Source: Kiritimatiellia bacterium
Lineage (GTDB): Bacteria; Verrucomicrobiota; Kiritimatiellia; RFP12; UBA1067
Direction: 5' to 3'
NCBI GenBank assembly: GCA_016296065.1
Contig: JAEDKA010000057.1
Coordinates: 1-24,583, forward strand
Length of the DNA stretch: 24,583 nt
Below are positions 1 to 7,508 of this stretch, one piece after another. Position numbers and translations under genes: made by a program. How positions within the stretch are numbered: the stretch's first letter is position 1; every line of letters starts with the position of its first letter. Under the pieces are notes generated by a model. It saw nothing but the letters and a program-made list of their open reading frames with translations, was not told the origin of the DNA and made no database searches.

Positions 1-48
1 CCGAGGGTAGTGTGGGACCCGCCCATGCGAGAGTAGGACGCCGCCGGC
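1..48 (+). rRNA. rrf: 5S ribosomal RNA, 3' end (partial)
   Basis: The window opens inside a 5S rRNA. The conserved block GGTAGTGTGGG, then CCCATGCGAGAGTAGG, then a GC-rich closing strand (about 40-48) matches the 3' third of bacterial 5S rRNA. The closing strand would pair with the 5' end of the molecule, which lies outside the window. A run of six T follows at 49-54, so the closing helix plus T-run may also end the rRNA transcript. The exact 3' end is uncertain by a base or two. Confidence 0.93.
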
Positions 49-345
49 TTTTTTCATGCCCTGCGGGCATTCAAAAAGCCGCCGTCGTCCTACGGCCGCA
101 GCCCTCTAGCGACTTTTGCTGCGCAAAAGCTCGCGCTGCGCGCTCGGGGCATACGCCGGCTTTTTTCATGCCCTGCGAGGCGAGCCTGACTGGGGGAAGC
201 GGCGTCTCGCCGCTTCGCGAGAACCTGACTGGGGGAAGCATATCCCCCGAGGCCGAAGGCCGAAGTCGCCGTAGGCGAGCTCAATGCGGGGTGCGTCCAG
301 CCGCTTCAGTATTTAGGAGCCTGCCTCTCGCTGCTCACATAAACA
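49..345. other. Non-coding spacer with short hairpins and direct repeats
   Basis: I see no credible gene here; the open frame through it has no ribosome binding site and spans the 5S end. The spacer holds a hairpin (56-70, ATGCCC-TGC-GGGCAT). It also holds a 24-bp direct repeat of the 5S-end/T-run segment (42-65 and 154-177), a 16-bp direct repeat (185-200 and 224-239) and a GGCCGAAGGCC hairpin near 251-262. It looks like degenerate repeat debris downstream of an rRNA operon. Confidence 0.6.
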
Positions 346-378
346 AAACGCCTTGCCAACAAAGTCGGCAAGGCGTTT
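346..378 (-). terminator. Rho-independent terminator of the pil operon, possibly bidirectional
   Basis: A perfect 12-bp stem (346-357 with 367-378, core GCCTTGCC/GGCAAGGC) closes a 9-base loop. It lies 32 bases past the secretin stop codon. T-rich sequence follows on both strands (TTTTGTTT on the minus strand, TTTGTGTTTT on the plus strand), so it could also stop transcription from the rRNA side. Confidence 0.85.
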
Positions 379-410
379 GTGTTTTAGCGACTAATTAAAT
401 CACATACCCT

Positions 411-2633
411 TTACTTCGCAGGCGTGATCGTCACTGTTCCCTTTTTCTGCTCCTCAAGCGGCTTCATGTCGAGCTGAAGGACGTTCGTGGCGGCTCCTTC
501 GCGGTCGCCAGGCTCAAGCTGGTTGCCACGGACGAATTCGCGCCCGAGAATCGCGTTCTTGGGAAGACCGATGTCCCTCGGCAGCTCTTCCGGATTCGCA
601 ATGCCGATGGTGACGAAGACGATGATCTCCTTCTGGTCCTTCTGGCGGCTCTTCCATCCGAAAAGCTTGGGACCGATCCACGGAATCTTGCGCAGATACG
701 GAATGCCCGAGTCGACGTCTTCTTCGGTGGTCTTGGAAAGTCCGCCAATCACCGCTGTCGCGCCGTCCTTCATCGTGAACTCCGTCGTGAGGCGCTTGAC
801 CTCGATGATCGGATACTGCGTGTAGGGCGTCGCTATGTCCTGATTGGACTTGGGCTCGACATATCCCGTGCACTGGCTTATCGTCGGGACGATCTCCACC
901 GAGATGAGTCCGTCGGGGGAGATTCGCGGCGTCACCGAGAGCTCAATGCCCCAGCTGAAGAACGCCTCCTTGGCGAACATGAACTTGTCTTCGCCCGGAA
1001 TCACGTCGAGCTTGGTGGATATCGAGAGGTTCTGCGAGTCGCGTCCGGTGTAGTTCGAGTCGATCGTGACATTGGGATACTTGGTGGTCATGTCGACTTT
1101 CGCCTCCCTGCCGTTGGAGACGATGATCTTTGGGTTGGAGAACATCTTCGCATCCGTCAGCGTCTCGAAGGCGCTCAACGCGAGCCGGAAGTCATCCAGC
1201 GACAGCTGCCCGGAGAATCCGCGCGCATTGTGCCACGCCATGTTCTCAGCAGTGCGGGCAGCACCTGGTGCGGCAGTGAGCGTCGTCGGACCGAGGCCAG
1301 TATATGTTTTGGATTCGCTCTGAGATGTGGATGTGGAAGTGGTGGTCTTGCCTTCGCCGTCAACGGAGGTATTAGTGCTGGGGCTTCTGCTGGAAGTGGA
1401 CGATGATAGCACCGTTCCGTAGTTTGAGGCCCTGCCGTTGTTATACTCCCATCCGCCGTTGATGTTCTTTACAGAAGCACCCCAGCTCTCGAGCGAGTTC
1501 CACTGCATGCCGAGTTTGTGCATCGCCTCGGAGGATAGCTCGATGAACCTTGCCTCGATGTATATCTGTGCAACAGCCTTATCTACTGCCTTGATAATCG
1601 CCTCGCATTCGGAGAGAATCTTATCTGAGGCTGTGACAACAACGACATTCGCCCCGGCAAAGCTAGATGCTATCGGCGAACGAACCTTCCCGTTCTGGTC
1701 CTTCGGTGCATATGTCGCATTGAAGAGCTCCGAGAGTTCCTTTGCCGAAGCGTGGTTCAGCGTGAACGTGCGTGTGGAGACTGGAATGACTTGTTCGTCC
1801 TCGATGACGCGGTAGATGTTGTCGCGAGGCTCAAGACGGAATCCGCGCGAGCCGAGAATCGCTGAAAGACCCTCGAGCCAAGGCACGCGCTTTAGCGACA
1901 CGGAGACGCGCCGCTGGAGGTTTGTCGAGTCTCCCGATATTATGTTCGCACCCGTTGTCTTGCGGAACTGCCTAAGGATATCCGCAAGAGTTGCCTCGTC
2001 GCACTCGATGTCGACAAGCGACATGGTACCCTCGGTGATCGCTCCTTTGATCTGCGGCTTTTTCGCTGCAATTGCTGAGTCGTCTTCCTCAAGGTCGATT
2101 TCATCCACATCATCTTCCTGGATTGCGTCTTCCACCGCCGCGGCAGCCTTATTGTCTTCGGGCTGCTCCTGCTGCTGTTCCGCCGCCAGTTTCTCCTGCG
2201 CCGCGATCTGGTCTTCGACGGAAAGAAGTTGCCCAGAAGGCTGCTCAGCTGGCATTGCCTCTTCCTGAGGCTTTTCCTCTGTTGCGACTGAAGTTGCTTC
2301 GACTGCAGGTGGAAGTTCATCTGCGTCTTCATCCTCAACTTCGCCAGCAGGCGTTTCTGTTTCCATTGGCTTCTGTTCGTCTGCTGCGGGCGCTTCCTCT
2401 TGTGTCGAAGCCGGCTGCTCTTCTGCCGCAGGTGCCTGTCCTTCTACAGGCGCTGTCTGCTCCTCTACAGGAGCGGTTTGTTCCTCGGGCTGTTGTTCCG
2501 CCACCGTGGCCTGTTCCTGCGCGAGGACAGAAAGTGCAGATGGGTTTTCTGCGAAGTCCGCTGCCTGTTCCTGTGCCGTTGCACCGAGCGATGCGGCGAG
2601 AATTGTCATTAGAAATGTTGCCTGTGCTTTCAT
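411..2633 (-). CDS. pilQ: PilQ-type secretin
   Basis: This is the outer-membrane channel of a type IV pilus or type II secretion-like machine. The 740-residue protein has a signal peptide (about 1-20, ending ATAQ). Next comes an unusual acidic Glu/Gln/Pro/Ala-rich region to about residue 190 with EEQTAPVE repeats. A secretin/TonB short N-domain follows from about 204 (DIECDEATLADILRQFRK), then an N1-type domain (TRTFTLNHASAKELSELF, with VVVTASDKIL). The C-terminal secretin core has the typical AVIGGL and IPYLRKIPWIGPKLFGW motifs and an EIIVFVTI end. A Ser/Thr-rich insert sits before the core. The start overlaps the upstream stop by ATGA and is preceded by AAGGAGATG. It is the last gene of the operon. 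PilMNO neighbours favour PilQ over GspD; the secretin family itself is certain. Confidence 0.9.
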   Translation of the reverse strand: MKAQATFLMTILAASLGATAQEQAADFAENPSALSVLAQEQATVAEQQPEEQTAPVEEQTAPVEGQAPAAEEQPASTQEEAPAADEQKPMETETPAGEVEDEDADELPPAVEATSVATEEKPQEEAMPAEQPSGQLLSVEDQIAAQEKLAAEQQQEQPEDNKAAAAVEDAIQEDDVDEIDLEEDDSAIAAKKPQIKGAITEGTMSLVDIECDEATLADILRQFRKTTGANIISGDSTNLQRRVSVSLKRVPWLEGLSAILGSRGFRLEPRDNIYRVIEDEQVIPVSTRTFTLNHASAKELSELFNATYAPKDQNGKVRSPIASSFAGANVVVVTASDKILSECEAIIKAVDKAVAQIYIEARFIELSSEAMHKLGMQWNSLESWGASVKNINGGWEYNNGRASNYGTVLSSSTSSRSPSTNTSVDGEGKTTTSTSTSQSESKTYTGLGPTTLTAAPGAARTAENMAWHNARGFSGQLSLDDFRLALSAFETLTDAKMFSNPKIIVSNGREAKVDMTTKYPNVTIDSNYTGRDSQNLSISTKLDVIPGEDKFMFAKEAFFSWGIELSVTPRISPDGLISVEIVPTISQCTGYVEPKSNQDIATPYTQYPIIEVKRLTTEFTMKDGATAVIGGLSKTTEEDVDSGIPYLRKIPWIGPKLFGWKSRQKDQKEIIVFVTIGIANPEELPRDIGLPKNAILGREFVRGNQLEPGDREGAATNVLQLDMKPLEEQKKGTVTITPAK

Positions 2634-3076
2634 TTAGTCATCTCCTTAAGATTTTCCTCTTTGTCCAGTAACTTAGCGCGTACGCGCTTTAATTTGACGG
2701 TCTCGCCCTCGGTGAGACCTTGAACTCTCCACGTGAAGCGGCGACCGTCGTGATTGACCGATACGAGGTCGCCGTTTCCGTAGGCGAGTCCGTTGATCAT
2801 CACGCAGTGGCGCTTTGTTCCTGCGTTTATGTCGATTACAGAGGCGGTCCCTCCCATGCGAAGAGACTTCCTCGCAGCAATCCAGTGGCGGGGCAAAACC
2901 GCGTTGGAACTGCGCGCGAGCATCGCCGAGGTTGCGGTTTCGTCTTCGACAGGAGCCGCCGTCGCGACGGCGACTACAGGTTCGGCTGAAATAACCTCCA
3001 TCTTTCCCTCGTAGCCGATCGGCCAGAAGGGATTTCGGACGGCTATTGCGGCGGCTAGAAATACTGCAGTAGTCAT
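2630..3076 (-). CDS. Small inner-membrane protein in the PilP/GspC position
   Basis: A 148-residue protein with one N-terminal hydrophobic segment (TTAVFLAAAIAV). A variable linker follows, then a C-terminal domain (about 85-140: VMINGLAYGNGDLVSV, then RFTWRVQGLTEGETVKLKRV) that looks like the small beta domain of PilP/GspC/MshK-type proteins, which dock the inner-membrane complex to the secretin. I chose the ATG at 3076 over an upstream in-frame ATG at 3106. It overlaps the preceding stop as ATGA, has AAAGGAGG about 10 bases upstream, and removes ten charged residues ahead of the membrane segment. The role is inferred mainly from position between pilO and pilQ; sequence resemblance is weak. 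Confidence 0.75.
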   Translation of the reverse strand: MTTAVFLAAAIAVRNPFWPIGYEGKMEVISAEPVVAVATAAPVEDETATSAMLARSSNAVLPRHWIAARKSLRMGGTASVIDINAGTKRHCVMINGLAYGNGDLVSVNHDGRRFTWRVQGLTEGETVKLKRVRAKLLDKEENLKEMTK

Positions 3077-3672
3077 TTGCGGGTCAAACCTCCTTTCGCC
3101 GGCCACTCGAGCACGAACGTCAGGGCCTGGTGTTCTGGTGACGCCTGGGACACGATTCCGAGCTGCCGCAGCGAGACGAGCGGGAACTCCTTCTCAAGTC
3201 GGAGAAGGAACGAAATCGCCTGCTGGTAGCTTCCCGTTGCATTGACCTTGATGGCGGCGCGCGTATGGAGCTGGCGCGGCATCGGGTTGGGCAGCGGAAG
3301 GGCACGGAAGGTGTCGTTGTTGTACTGCACATCCTGCAGCCCCGCGCCGAGAATGAGCGGGTCAAGCAGCGTCTTAGCCCTCATCGCGTACGATTCGAGC
3401 AGCGGAACGAGCATTGCGTCCTGATACAGCTTGAGCGCGGCTTTCAGTTCTTCCAGGTCTTTCTTTACAGTTCCTGCGTTCTTGAGGTCCGCATTCATGC
3501 GGGACTGCTTGTCCTGGAGTTCCGAAAGACTGCGCTTTGTCCGCTCTAGTTCTGCCTCGCATGGCTGTAGACAGAAGAGGTAAATTACGACTGCAATCGC
3601 GAAAAGGACGATCGTAACGATGAACGAACGCTTCGCTGTCGGTGCCATGTTGTCAAAGACTCCGCCGTTCAT
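3073..3672 (-). CDS. pilO: PilO-like inner-membrane assembly protein
   Basis: A 199-residue bitopic protein with a short cytoplasmic N-terminus and a membrane helix at about 16-34 (FIVTIVLFAIAVVIYLF). A coiled coil follows (about 38-85, ERTKRSLSELQDKQSRM onward), then a C-terminal ferredoxin-like domain with the family feature GSYQQAISFLLRLEKEFPLVSLRQL. This is the classic PilO/GspM architecture; PilO pairs with PilN in the periplasm. The start overlaps the pilN stop as ATGA with AAAGGAGG upstream. Gene order supports the name more than sequence identity, which is low across this family. Confidence 0.82.
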   Translation of the reverse strand: MNGGVFDNMAPTAKRSFIVTIVLFAIAVVIYLFCLQPCEAELERTKRSLSELQDKQSRMNADLKNAGTVKKDLEELKAALKLYQDAMLVPLLESYAMRAKTLLDPLILGAGLQDVQYNNDTFRALPLPNPMPRQLHTRAAIKVNATGSYQQAISFLLRLEKEFPLVSLRQLGIVSQASPEHQALTFVLEWPAKGGLTRK

Positions 3673-4319
3673 TTCGCGAACCTCCTTTCCGGCATCGTGT
3701 ACTCAACCTCGAAGCTGAGGAGCTTGCGTCCTTCTGCCTCGGCGTTGTCCTGTCTGAAGGATTTGATCTTCCGCTCAGACGTCACGAGCTTTTCGAATCC
3801 GGACGAAAGAGACTCCATCAGCGACACGACAGGCGTTTCCTTAGTCGTCAGTCCCGCAATCACGAGCTTCTGCGTCTCGACGTTTTCAGTCGGACCGAAC
3901 AGCGGAGCTTTTGCGCCCGGCGGTTGGAGGATCTGCGCCGGAAGCGGCGAGAAGGACATCTCCTTGATCTGGACGCGCATCGGCACGATCTCCGCAAACT
4001 TCGCGAGCGGCTCTGCAACGGAGCGGACCCCGGCCTTGTAGTAGTCGAGCTGTTCAAGCTGGAGCTTGAGCTCGCGCGCCTCGTCGCGCAGCTTGATGAT
4101 CTCGGCGTGCTGCTTCCCCTTGTTCGCGAGATCCTCCTCTATGCCGGAAGCCTGCGTCTTCGCCATCATAAGATTGGTGAAGAGCATGCCCCACCAGCAG
4201 AGTAGTCCCGCACACACGAGAATGGCGCATATCGGGAGCATTACCCTCAGTCGAATCGGGGATGACGAACGCCTTTCGGTCGGCTTCAGGAGGTTTAGGT
4301 GAAGCGATGAAGAATTCAT
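3669..4319 (-). CDS. pilN: PilN-like inner-membrane assembly protein
   Basis: A 216-residue protein starting MNSSSLHLNLLKPTERR. The LNLL near the N-terminus is the conserved PilN stretch that binds PilM in known systems. A membrane helix (about 27-50), a coiled coil (about 55-95) and a periplasmic alpha/beta domain follow. The helix contains CWWG. It overlaps pilM upstream and pilO downstream by ATGA, and GGAGGTG precedes the start. In known machines PilN and PilO form a heterodimer between the cytoplasmic PilM ring and the PilP-secretin module. Confidence 0.82.
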   Translation of the reverse strand: MNSSSLHLNLLKPTERRSSSPIRLRVMLPICAILVCAGLLCWWGMLFTNLMMAKTQASGIEEDLANKGKQHAEIIKLRDEARELKLQLEQLDYYKAGVRSVAEPLAKFAEIVPMRVQIKEMSFSPLPAQILQPPGAKAPLFGPTENVETQKLVIAGLTTKETPVVSLMESLSSGFEKLVTSERKIKSFRQDNAEAEGRKLLSFEVEYTMPERRFAK

Positions 4320-5605
4320 AGCGACACCTCCGCTCCTGCTATCGCCGCGCCGAGCGCGACGAGATACCCTGTCGCATCGGCGGTTTCAACACCCTTGTCA
4401 ACGATGAGTCCGTCGTAAGGATTCGGCGCAATGAGCTTCAGGCGAAGCGCCTCCTCGGCGTAGGTCGACCAAAGCGCCGCGCCGGCGTCAAGACCCATAA
4501 GCAGTGCATGGTCGAACTTGAGTCCGTGCTTGCTTGAGAGGTACGCGAGCGAAAGCTCGAGCTGCGCGAATATGGGCCGGATGAACGGTTCCAGCGCAGG
4601 TCGCGGATCGATCAGCGATTCCTCGAGGACAGACCTGATGAGATCGTCGCCAACGCCGAGCGTCTTCTTTATCGCCGCGCGCATGGCGTTGATTCCTCCG
4701 GCTGAGGGGCATCGCAGCCAGAGAACCGGCTCGCCTTTCTTGTATCCGGCAAAGAAGATCGCTTCGTTGCGTACGAAGATCGCGAGGGTGCTTCCATCCG
4801 CGGCATGGAATTCCGGCTGGAGGAATACGCTTGCCATCAGCGCGGACTCCGCAACCTGGATCGACGAGGCGGTCGGGCGCTTTCCTTCGGGGAGGAGACG
4901 CGAAATCCACAGCGTCTGGAATTCGGGAAGAGACGAGTAGAGGTGAAACCCCTGTTCTGCCATGGGACGCGTCACGAAACGCCTGCCGTTCTCGGACACG
5001 CTCGTTCCGGCATCCGGGAAAGTCGGACGTCTCGCCGGCGTATCGGATTTCGCCGCCGCCCTCGGCGCGGCCGGTTGGCTTTCGCGCTTGATGCCGAACT
5101 TCTTTGATCCGGAACTCGCCGCAGGGGCCGCCTTGGCCGCATCGAGACCGGACATCATGTCCTGGACAATCGCGTCTGCCGTCGACTGGGAGAACGTGCC
5201 CATCGAGGAATTGACGGCGAGTGCGGCGTGAGGGGCCTGGAAGGCTCGCGGGAGTTCCCACACCGGCTGGTGCGGAGTTTCCTCCCAGCATGAAGGCAGG
5301 GTGCCGTTCGGGTCGTTTACGACATCGGCGGCTACAAGATGCCATGCCTTTTTCTTCTTGATAAGTCTGACGGCAGGGCATCCGTCGCAGTCGGGAGAGA
5401 ACATCTCCACGCCGGCGATGTCGGTCGCGGACTTGGATCCGCCACCGCCAGGAAGCCGAATTTCAACCGTCTTGTCTTTTGTAAGTTGCAGTTTCACTGT
5501 AAAGTTGCGATGCACAATCCATGCCAAAGACAATGCCTTGGTTGGAATGGCAAAACCAAGAAAATCGGGTTTTACTACTGGTTCTATTGGCGAGAGGCAA
5601 AGCAT
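4316..5605 (-). CDS. pilM: PilM-like actin-fold protein (divergent)
   Basis: A 429-residue cytoplasmic protein with no signal or membrane segment, first gene of the operon. Its place ahead of pilN, and features such as AALAVNSSMGTFSQSTADAIVQDM and a C-terminal VALGAAIAGAEV (typical of the actin-like end of PilM/GspL), suggest the PilM platform protein. It is divergent: an Ala/Pro-rich linker (about 160-205) interrupts it, and classic PilM nucleotide motifs are not obvious. ATG 5605 has no ribosome binding site, but a TTGAGG-N17-TATACT promoter ends five bases upstream of it, which fits a leaderless start. An in-frame GTG at 5497, 36 codons in, is an alternative. Confidence 0.68.
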   Translation of the reverse strand: MLCLSPIEPVVKPDFLGFAIPTKALSLAWIVHRNFTVKLQLTKDKTVEIRLPGGGGSKSATDIAGVEMFSPDCDGCPAVRLIKKKKAWHLVAADVVNDPNGTLPSCWEETPHQPVWELPRAFQAPHAALAVNSSMGTFSQSTADAIVQDMMSGLDAAKAAPAASSGSKKFGIKRESQPAAPRAAAKSDTPARRPTFPDAGTSVSENGRRFVTRPMAEQGFHLYSSLPEFQTLWISRLLPEGKRPTASSIQVAESALMASVFLQPEFHAADGSTLAIFVRNEAIFFAGYKKGEPVLWLRCPSAGGINAMRAAIKKTLGVGDDLIRSVLEESLIDPRPALEPFIRPIFAQLELSLAYLSSKHGLKFDHALLMGLDAGAALWSTYAEEALRLKLIAPNPYDGLIVDKGVETADATGYLVALGAAIAGAEVSL

Positions 5606-5639
5606 ACGAAAGTATATTCTTGCGTCTTCCTGCCCTCAA
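5606..5639 (-). promoter_or_regulatory. Sigma-70-type promoter of the pil operon
   Basis: On the minus strand, -35 TTGAGG (5634-5639), a 17-bp spacer and -10 TATACT (5611-5616) lie so close to the ATG at 5605 that transcription should begin at or within a base of the start codon. It shares the short divergent spacer with the regulator promoter on the other strand. Confidence 0.6.
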
Positions 5640-5652
5640 ATGCCCCAAAATA

Positions 5653-5661
5653 TGGTATAAT
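5653..5661 (+). promoter_or_regulatory. Extended -10 promoter of the sigma-54 regulator gene
   Basis: TGGTATAAT is a perfect extended -10 (TGn-TATAAT) with no good -35. The expected start site is around 5668, two bases before the ATG at 5670, so the message would be leaderless or nearly so. Confidence 0.65.
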
Positions 5662-5669
5662 TATTGCAT

Positions 5670-7010
5670 ATGTCAAAGATTCTTATTGTCGATGACGAGC
5701 CGCGAATCCTTCTGCTGCTGCAAAGCCTGCTGAGGGCAAACGGCTATACCATTGAAACTGCCAGGGACGCGAATGCTGCGCTTGATATTGTCCGTGACGG
5801 TGGCATAGACATTGTTGTCACCGACCTCAGGATGACCCCGATGGACGGCATGGCGCTTTTCCATGAAATCAAGGCGATTGCGCCTGGAATACCGGTTATT
5901 CTTCTTACTGCGTACGCGAGCGTGGAGACGGCGATTGATGCGATGAAGAACGGCATATTCGACTATCTTACGAAGCCGTTCAAGGTCGATGACATGATTG
6001 CGTGCATCAAGCGCGCCGAGGAGCATGTGTCGAAGGTCGGGGTTTCCGCAGTGCCTGTCGAGCGTCCGTCGCGCTATCGCTTCGAGAACCTTATCGCCTC
6101 GTCGCCAGTCATGATGGGTGTCTGCGAGACGATCCAGAAGGTAGCGCCTACGGCGGCTACTGTCCTTATAAACGGCGAGAGCGGAACGGGCAAGGAGGTC
6201 ATAGCTAGGACGATTCACCGCAACTCAACGCGCGCGAAGCGTCCGTGGGTTGCCGTTAACTGCGCGGCCATCCCTGAGAATCTGCTTGAAAGCGAGATGT
6301 TCGGGCATGTTAAGGGTAGTTTCACGGGCGCGGTATCCGACAAGGTGGGGCTTTTCGAGGCGGCAAACGGCGGAACGCTCTTTCTTGACGAAATATCGTC
6401 CATGCCGCTCATTCTTCAGGGCAAGCTACTGCGCGTTCTGCAGGAGAAGGAGATTCGCCGCGTCGGCGGGACTAAGTCGATTCCCGTTGATGTCCGTGTC
6501 ATTGCTGCGTCCAACGCGAATCTTGAAGAGGCAGTGGTGAAGGGGACTTTCCGCAGCGACCTCTACTACCGTTTTGCCGTAATAACGATTGATATTCCGC
6601 CGCTTCGGAAGCGCCCGGAGGACATAATTCCCCTGGCTCGTCATTTTATCCAGACGGAGCGCCCAAACGAGCGGTCTGTTCCCGAGATATCCGCGGAGGC
6701 TATTAAGATACTTGAATCTTACAGCTGGCCTGGAAACGTCCGTGAGCTTGAAAATGCGATAAAACACGCGCTGACGTTCTATCAAGGCGGCGAAATAACG
6801 AAAGACCTGCTGCCGCAGAAGATTGTCGACCATCGGCCGACGTCCGAACTGTCTGCTGAGGCGACCACTTCTCTCAAGAGCTTTCTCAAGCGCAAGGAGA
6901 AGGAATATATCGAGCAGATACTCAATACGACTGGTGGCGACAAGGAAAAGGCGGCGGAAACGCTAAAAGTGAACCTTTCGACACTCTACAGGAAGCTTTC
7001 GGAGGGCTGA
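5670..7010 (+). CDS. NtrC-family sigma-54-dependent response regulator (PilR-like)
   Basis: A 446-residue three-domain regulator. The receiver (1-120) has the acidic pair D8/D9, phospho-acceptor D52 (VVTDLRM), the LLTAYAS switch region and the TKPF lysine. The central AAA+ domain has Walker A GESGTGKE, the sigma-54 contact loop GSFTGA (a common GAFTGA variant) and Walker B GGTLFLDEI. A C-terminal Fis-type helix-turn-helix (EKAAETLKVNLSTLYRKL) binds DNA. ATG 5670 gives the usual MSKILIVDDEP start; the TTG six bases upstream is unlikely. It lies between the divergent pil operon and a pilin gene with a consensus sigma-54 promoter, which makes it the probable PilR-type activator. No sensor kinase is next to it. 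Confidence 0.92.
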   Translation: MSKILIVDDEPRILLLLQSLLRANGYTIETARDANAALDIVRDGGIDIVVTDLRMTPMDGMALFHEIKAIAPGIPVILLTAYASVETAIDAMKNGIFDYLTKPFKVDDMIACIKRAEEHVSKVGVSAVPVERPSRYRFENLIASSPVMMGVCETIQKVAPTAATVLINGESGTGKEVIARTIHRNSTRAKRPWVAVNCAAIPENLLESEMFGHVKGSFTGAVSDKVGLFEAANGGTLFLDEISSMPLILQGKLLRVLQEKEIRRVGGTKSIPVDVRVIAASNANLEEAVVKGTFRSDLYYRFAVITIDIPPLRKRPEDIIPLARHFIQTERPNERSVPEISAEAIKILESYSWPGNVRELENAIKHALTFYQGGEITKDLLPQKIVDHRPTSELSAEATTSLKSFLKRKEKEYIEQILNTTGGDKEKAAETLKVNLSTLYRKLSEG

Positions 7011-7314
7011 AATTTCGGTTCATCGAAGAATTTAGTGGAACAGCATGCCTCTAAGTAATAGAAACTCCGAGCGTTGGGGCTCCCGCTACCGCTTCGCAGC
7101 TTCGCACCACTCAACGACTTTGCATATGTCGATAGAAGTATTTGGGGATGCGACTGCGTCGCATAAATCGGCCGAAGGCCGCTCTAATCACTGCAAAACA
7201 GCTTCTACGGATCGTGGTTGAAAAGCGCGAAGCAGTGAAGCGGTCGCGAGAACCCTAACCATCGGAGTTTTTACTCATGCTCTTCCACTAAAAACTTCAA
7301 AGAGCCGAAATTTC
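7009..7314. repeat. 306-bp imperfect inverted-repeat element
   Basis: The two ends are perfect 10-bp inverted repeats (GAAATTTCGG at 7009-7018, CCGAAATTTC at 7305-7314). Similarity continues inward for about 110 bp on each arm (7009-7120 against 7205-7314). Shared blocks include TTTAGTGGAA/TTCCACTAAA, AAACTCCGA/TCGGAGTTT and ACCGCTTC/GAAGCGGT. The centre holds perfect hairpins (ATGCGAC-TGC-GTCGCAT at 7148-7164 and CGGCC-GAA-GGCCG at 7169-7181). The left end overlaps the stop codon of the regulator gene. Each arm carries a diverged copy of the 74-bp core repeat found at 10.1-12.3 kb. No transposase is encoded, so a MITE-like or structured-RNA element is possible. Confidence 0.75.
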
Positions 7315-7432
7315 GCGTTCTCGCGAAAATCATTCCCAAAAACGCGAATATGCCAAAAGGGTTGCCAGTGCAAAAGCGCCTAACATGGCATTTTATGACA
7401 GAATCTGAAGTTTTGTCGCAAAATCCACTTTC
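7315..7432. other. Upstream region of the pilin sigma-54 promoter
   Basis: No gene is seen. This is where upstream activator sites would be expected. A possible imperfect dyad, TGACA (7396-7400) with TTGTC (7413-7417), lies about 30-65 bp upstream of the start site. It is weak and only a candidate. Confidence 0.3.
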
Positions 7433-7449
7433 TTGGCACGATATTTGCA
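7433..7449 (+). promoter_or_regulatory. Sigma-54 (-24/-12) promoter of the pilin gene
   Basis: TTGGCACG-ATAT-TTGCA matches the sigma-54 consensus at every defined position, with the GG and GC elements spaced correctly. The predicted start is about 7460, giving a leader of about 49 bases before the pilin ATG. The sigma-54 activator gene lies just upstream. Confidence 0.92.
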
Positions 7450-7508
7450 AGAGAACTAATGCTTCGACATGGTGCCGGGGCAAATAAACACACAAAAGGA
7501 ACACAACC

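Noticed and set aside
12..398. Plus-strand open frame after the 5S gene
   Set aside because: It starts inside the 5S rRNA, runs through hairpin repeats and into the terminator, and has no ribosome binding site.
3077..3106. Upstream ATG (3106) for the PilP-position gene
   Set aside because: ATG 3076 has AAAGGAGG at the right distance and the ATGA overlap seen at every other junction of the operon.
5664..5669. TTG 5664 as start of the sigma-54 regulator
   Set aside because: ATG 5670 gives the standard receiver-domain start MSKILIVDDEP; the TTG would lie upstream of the predicted transcript start.
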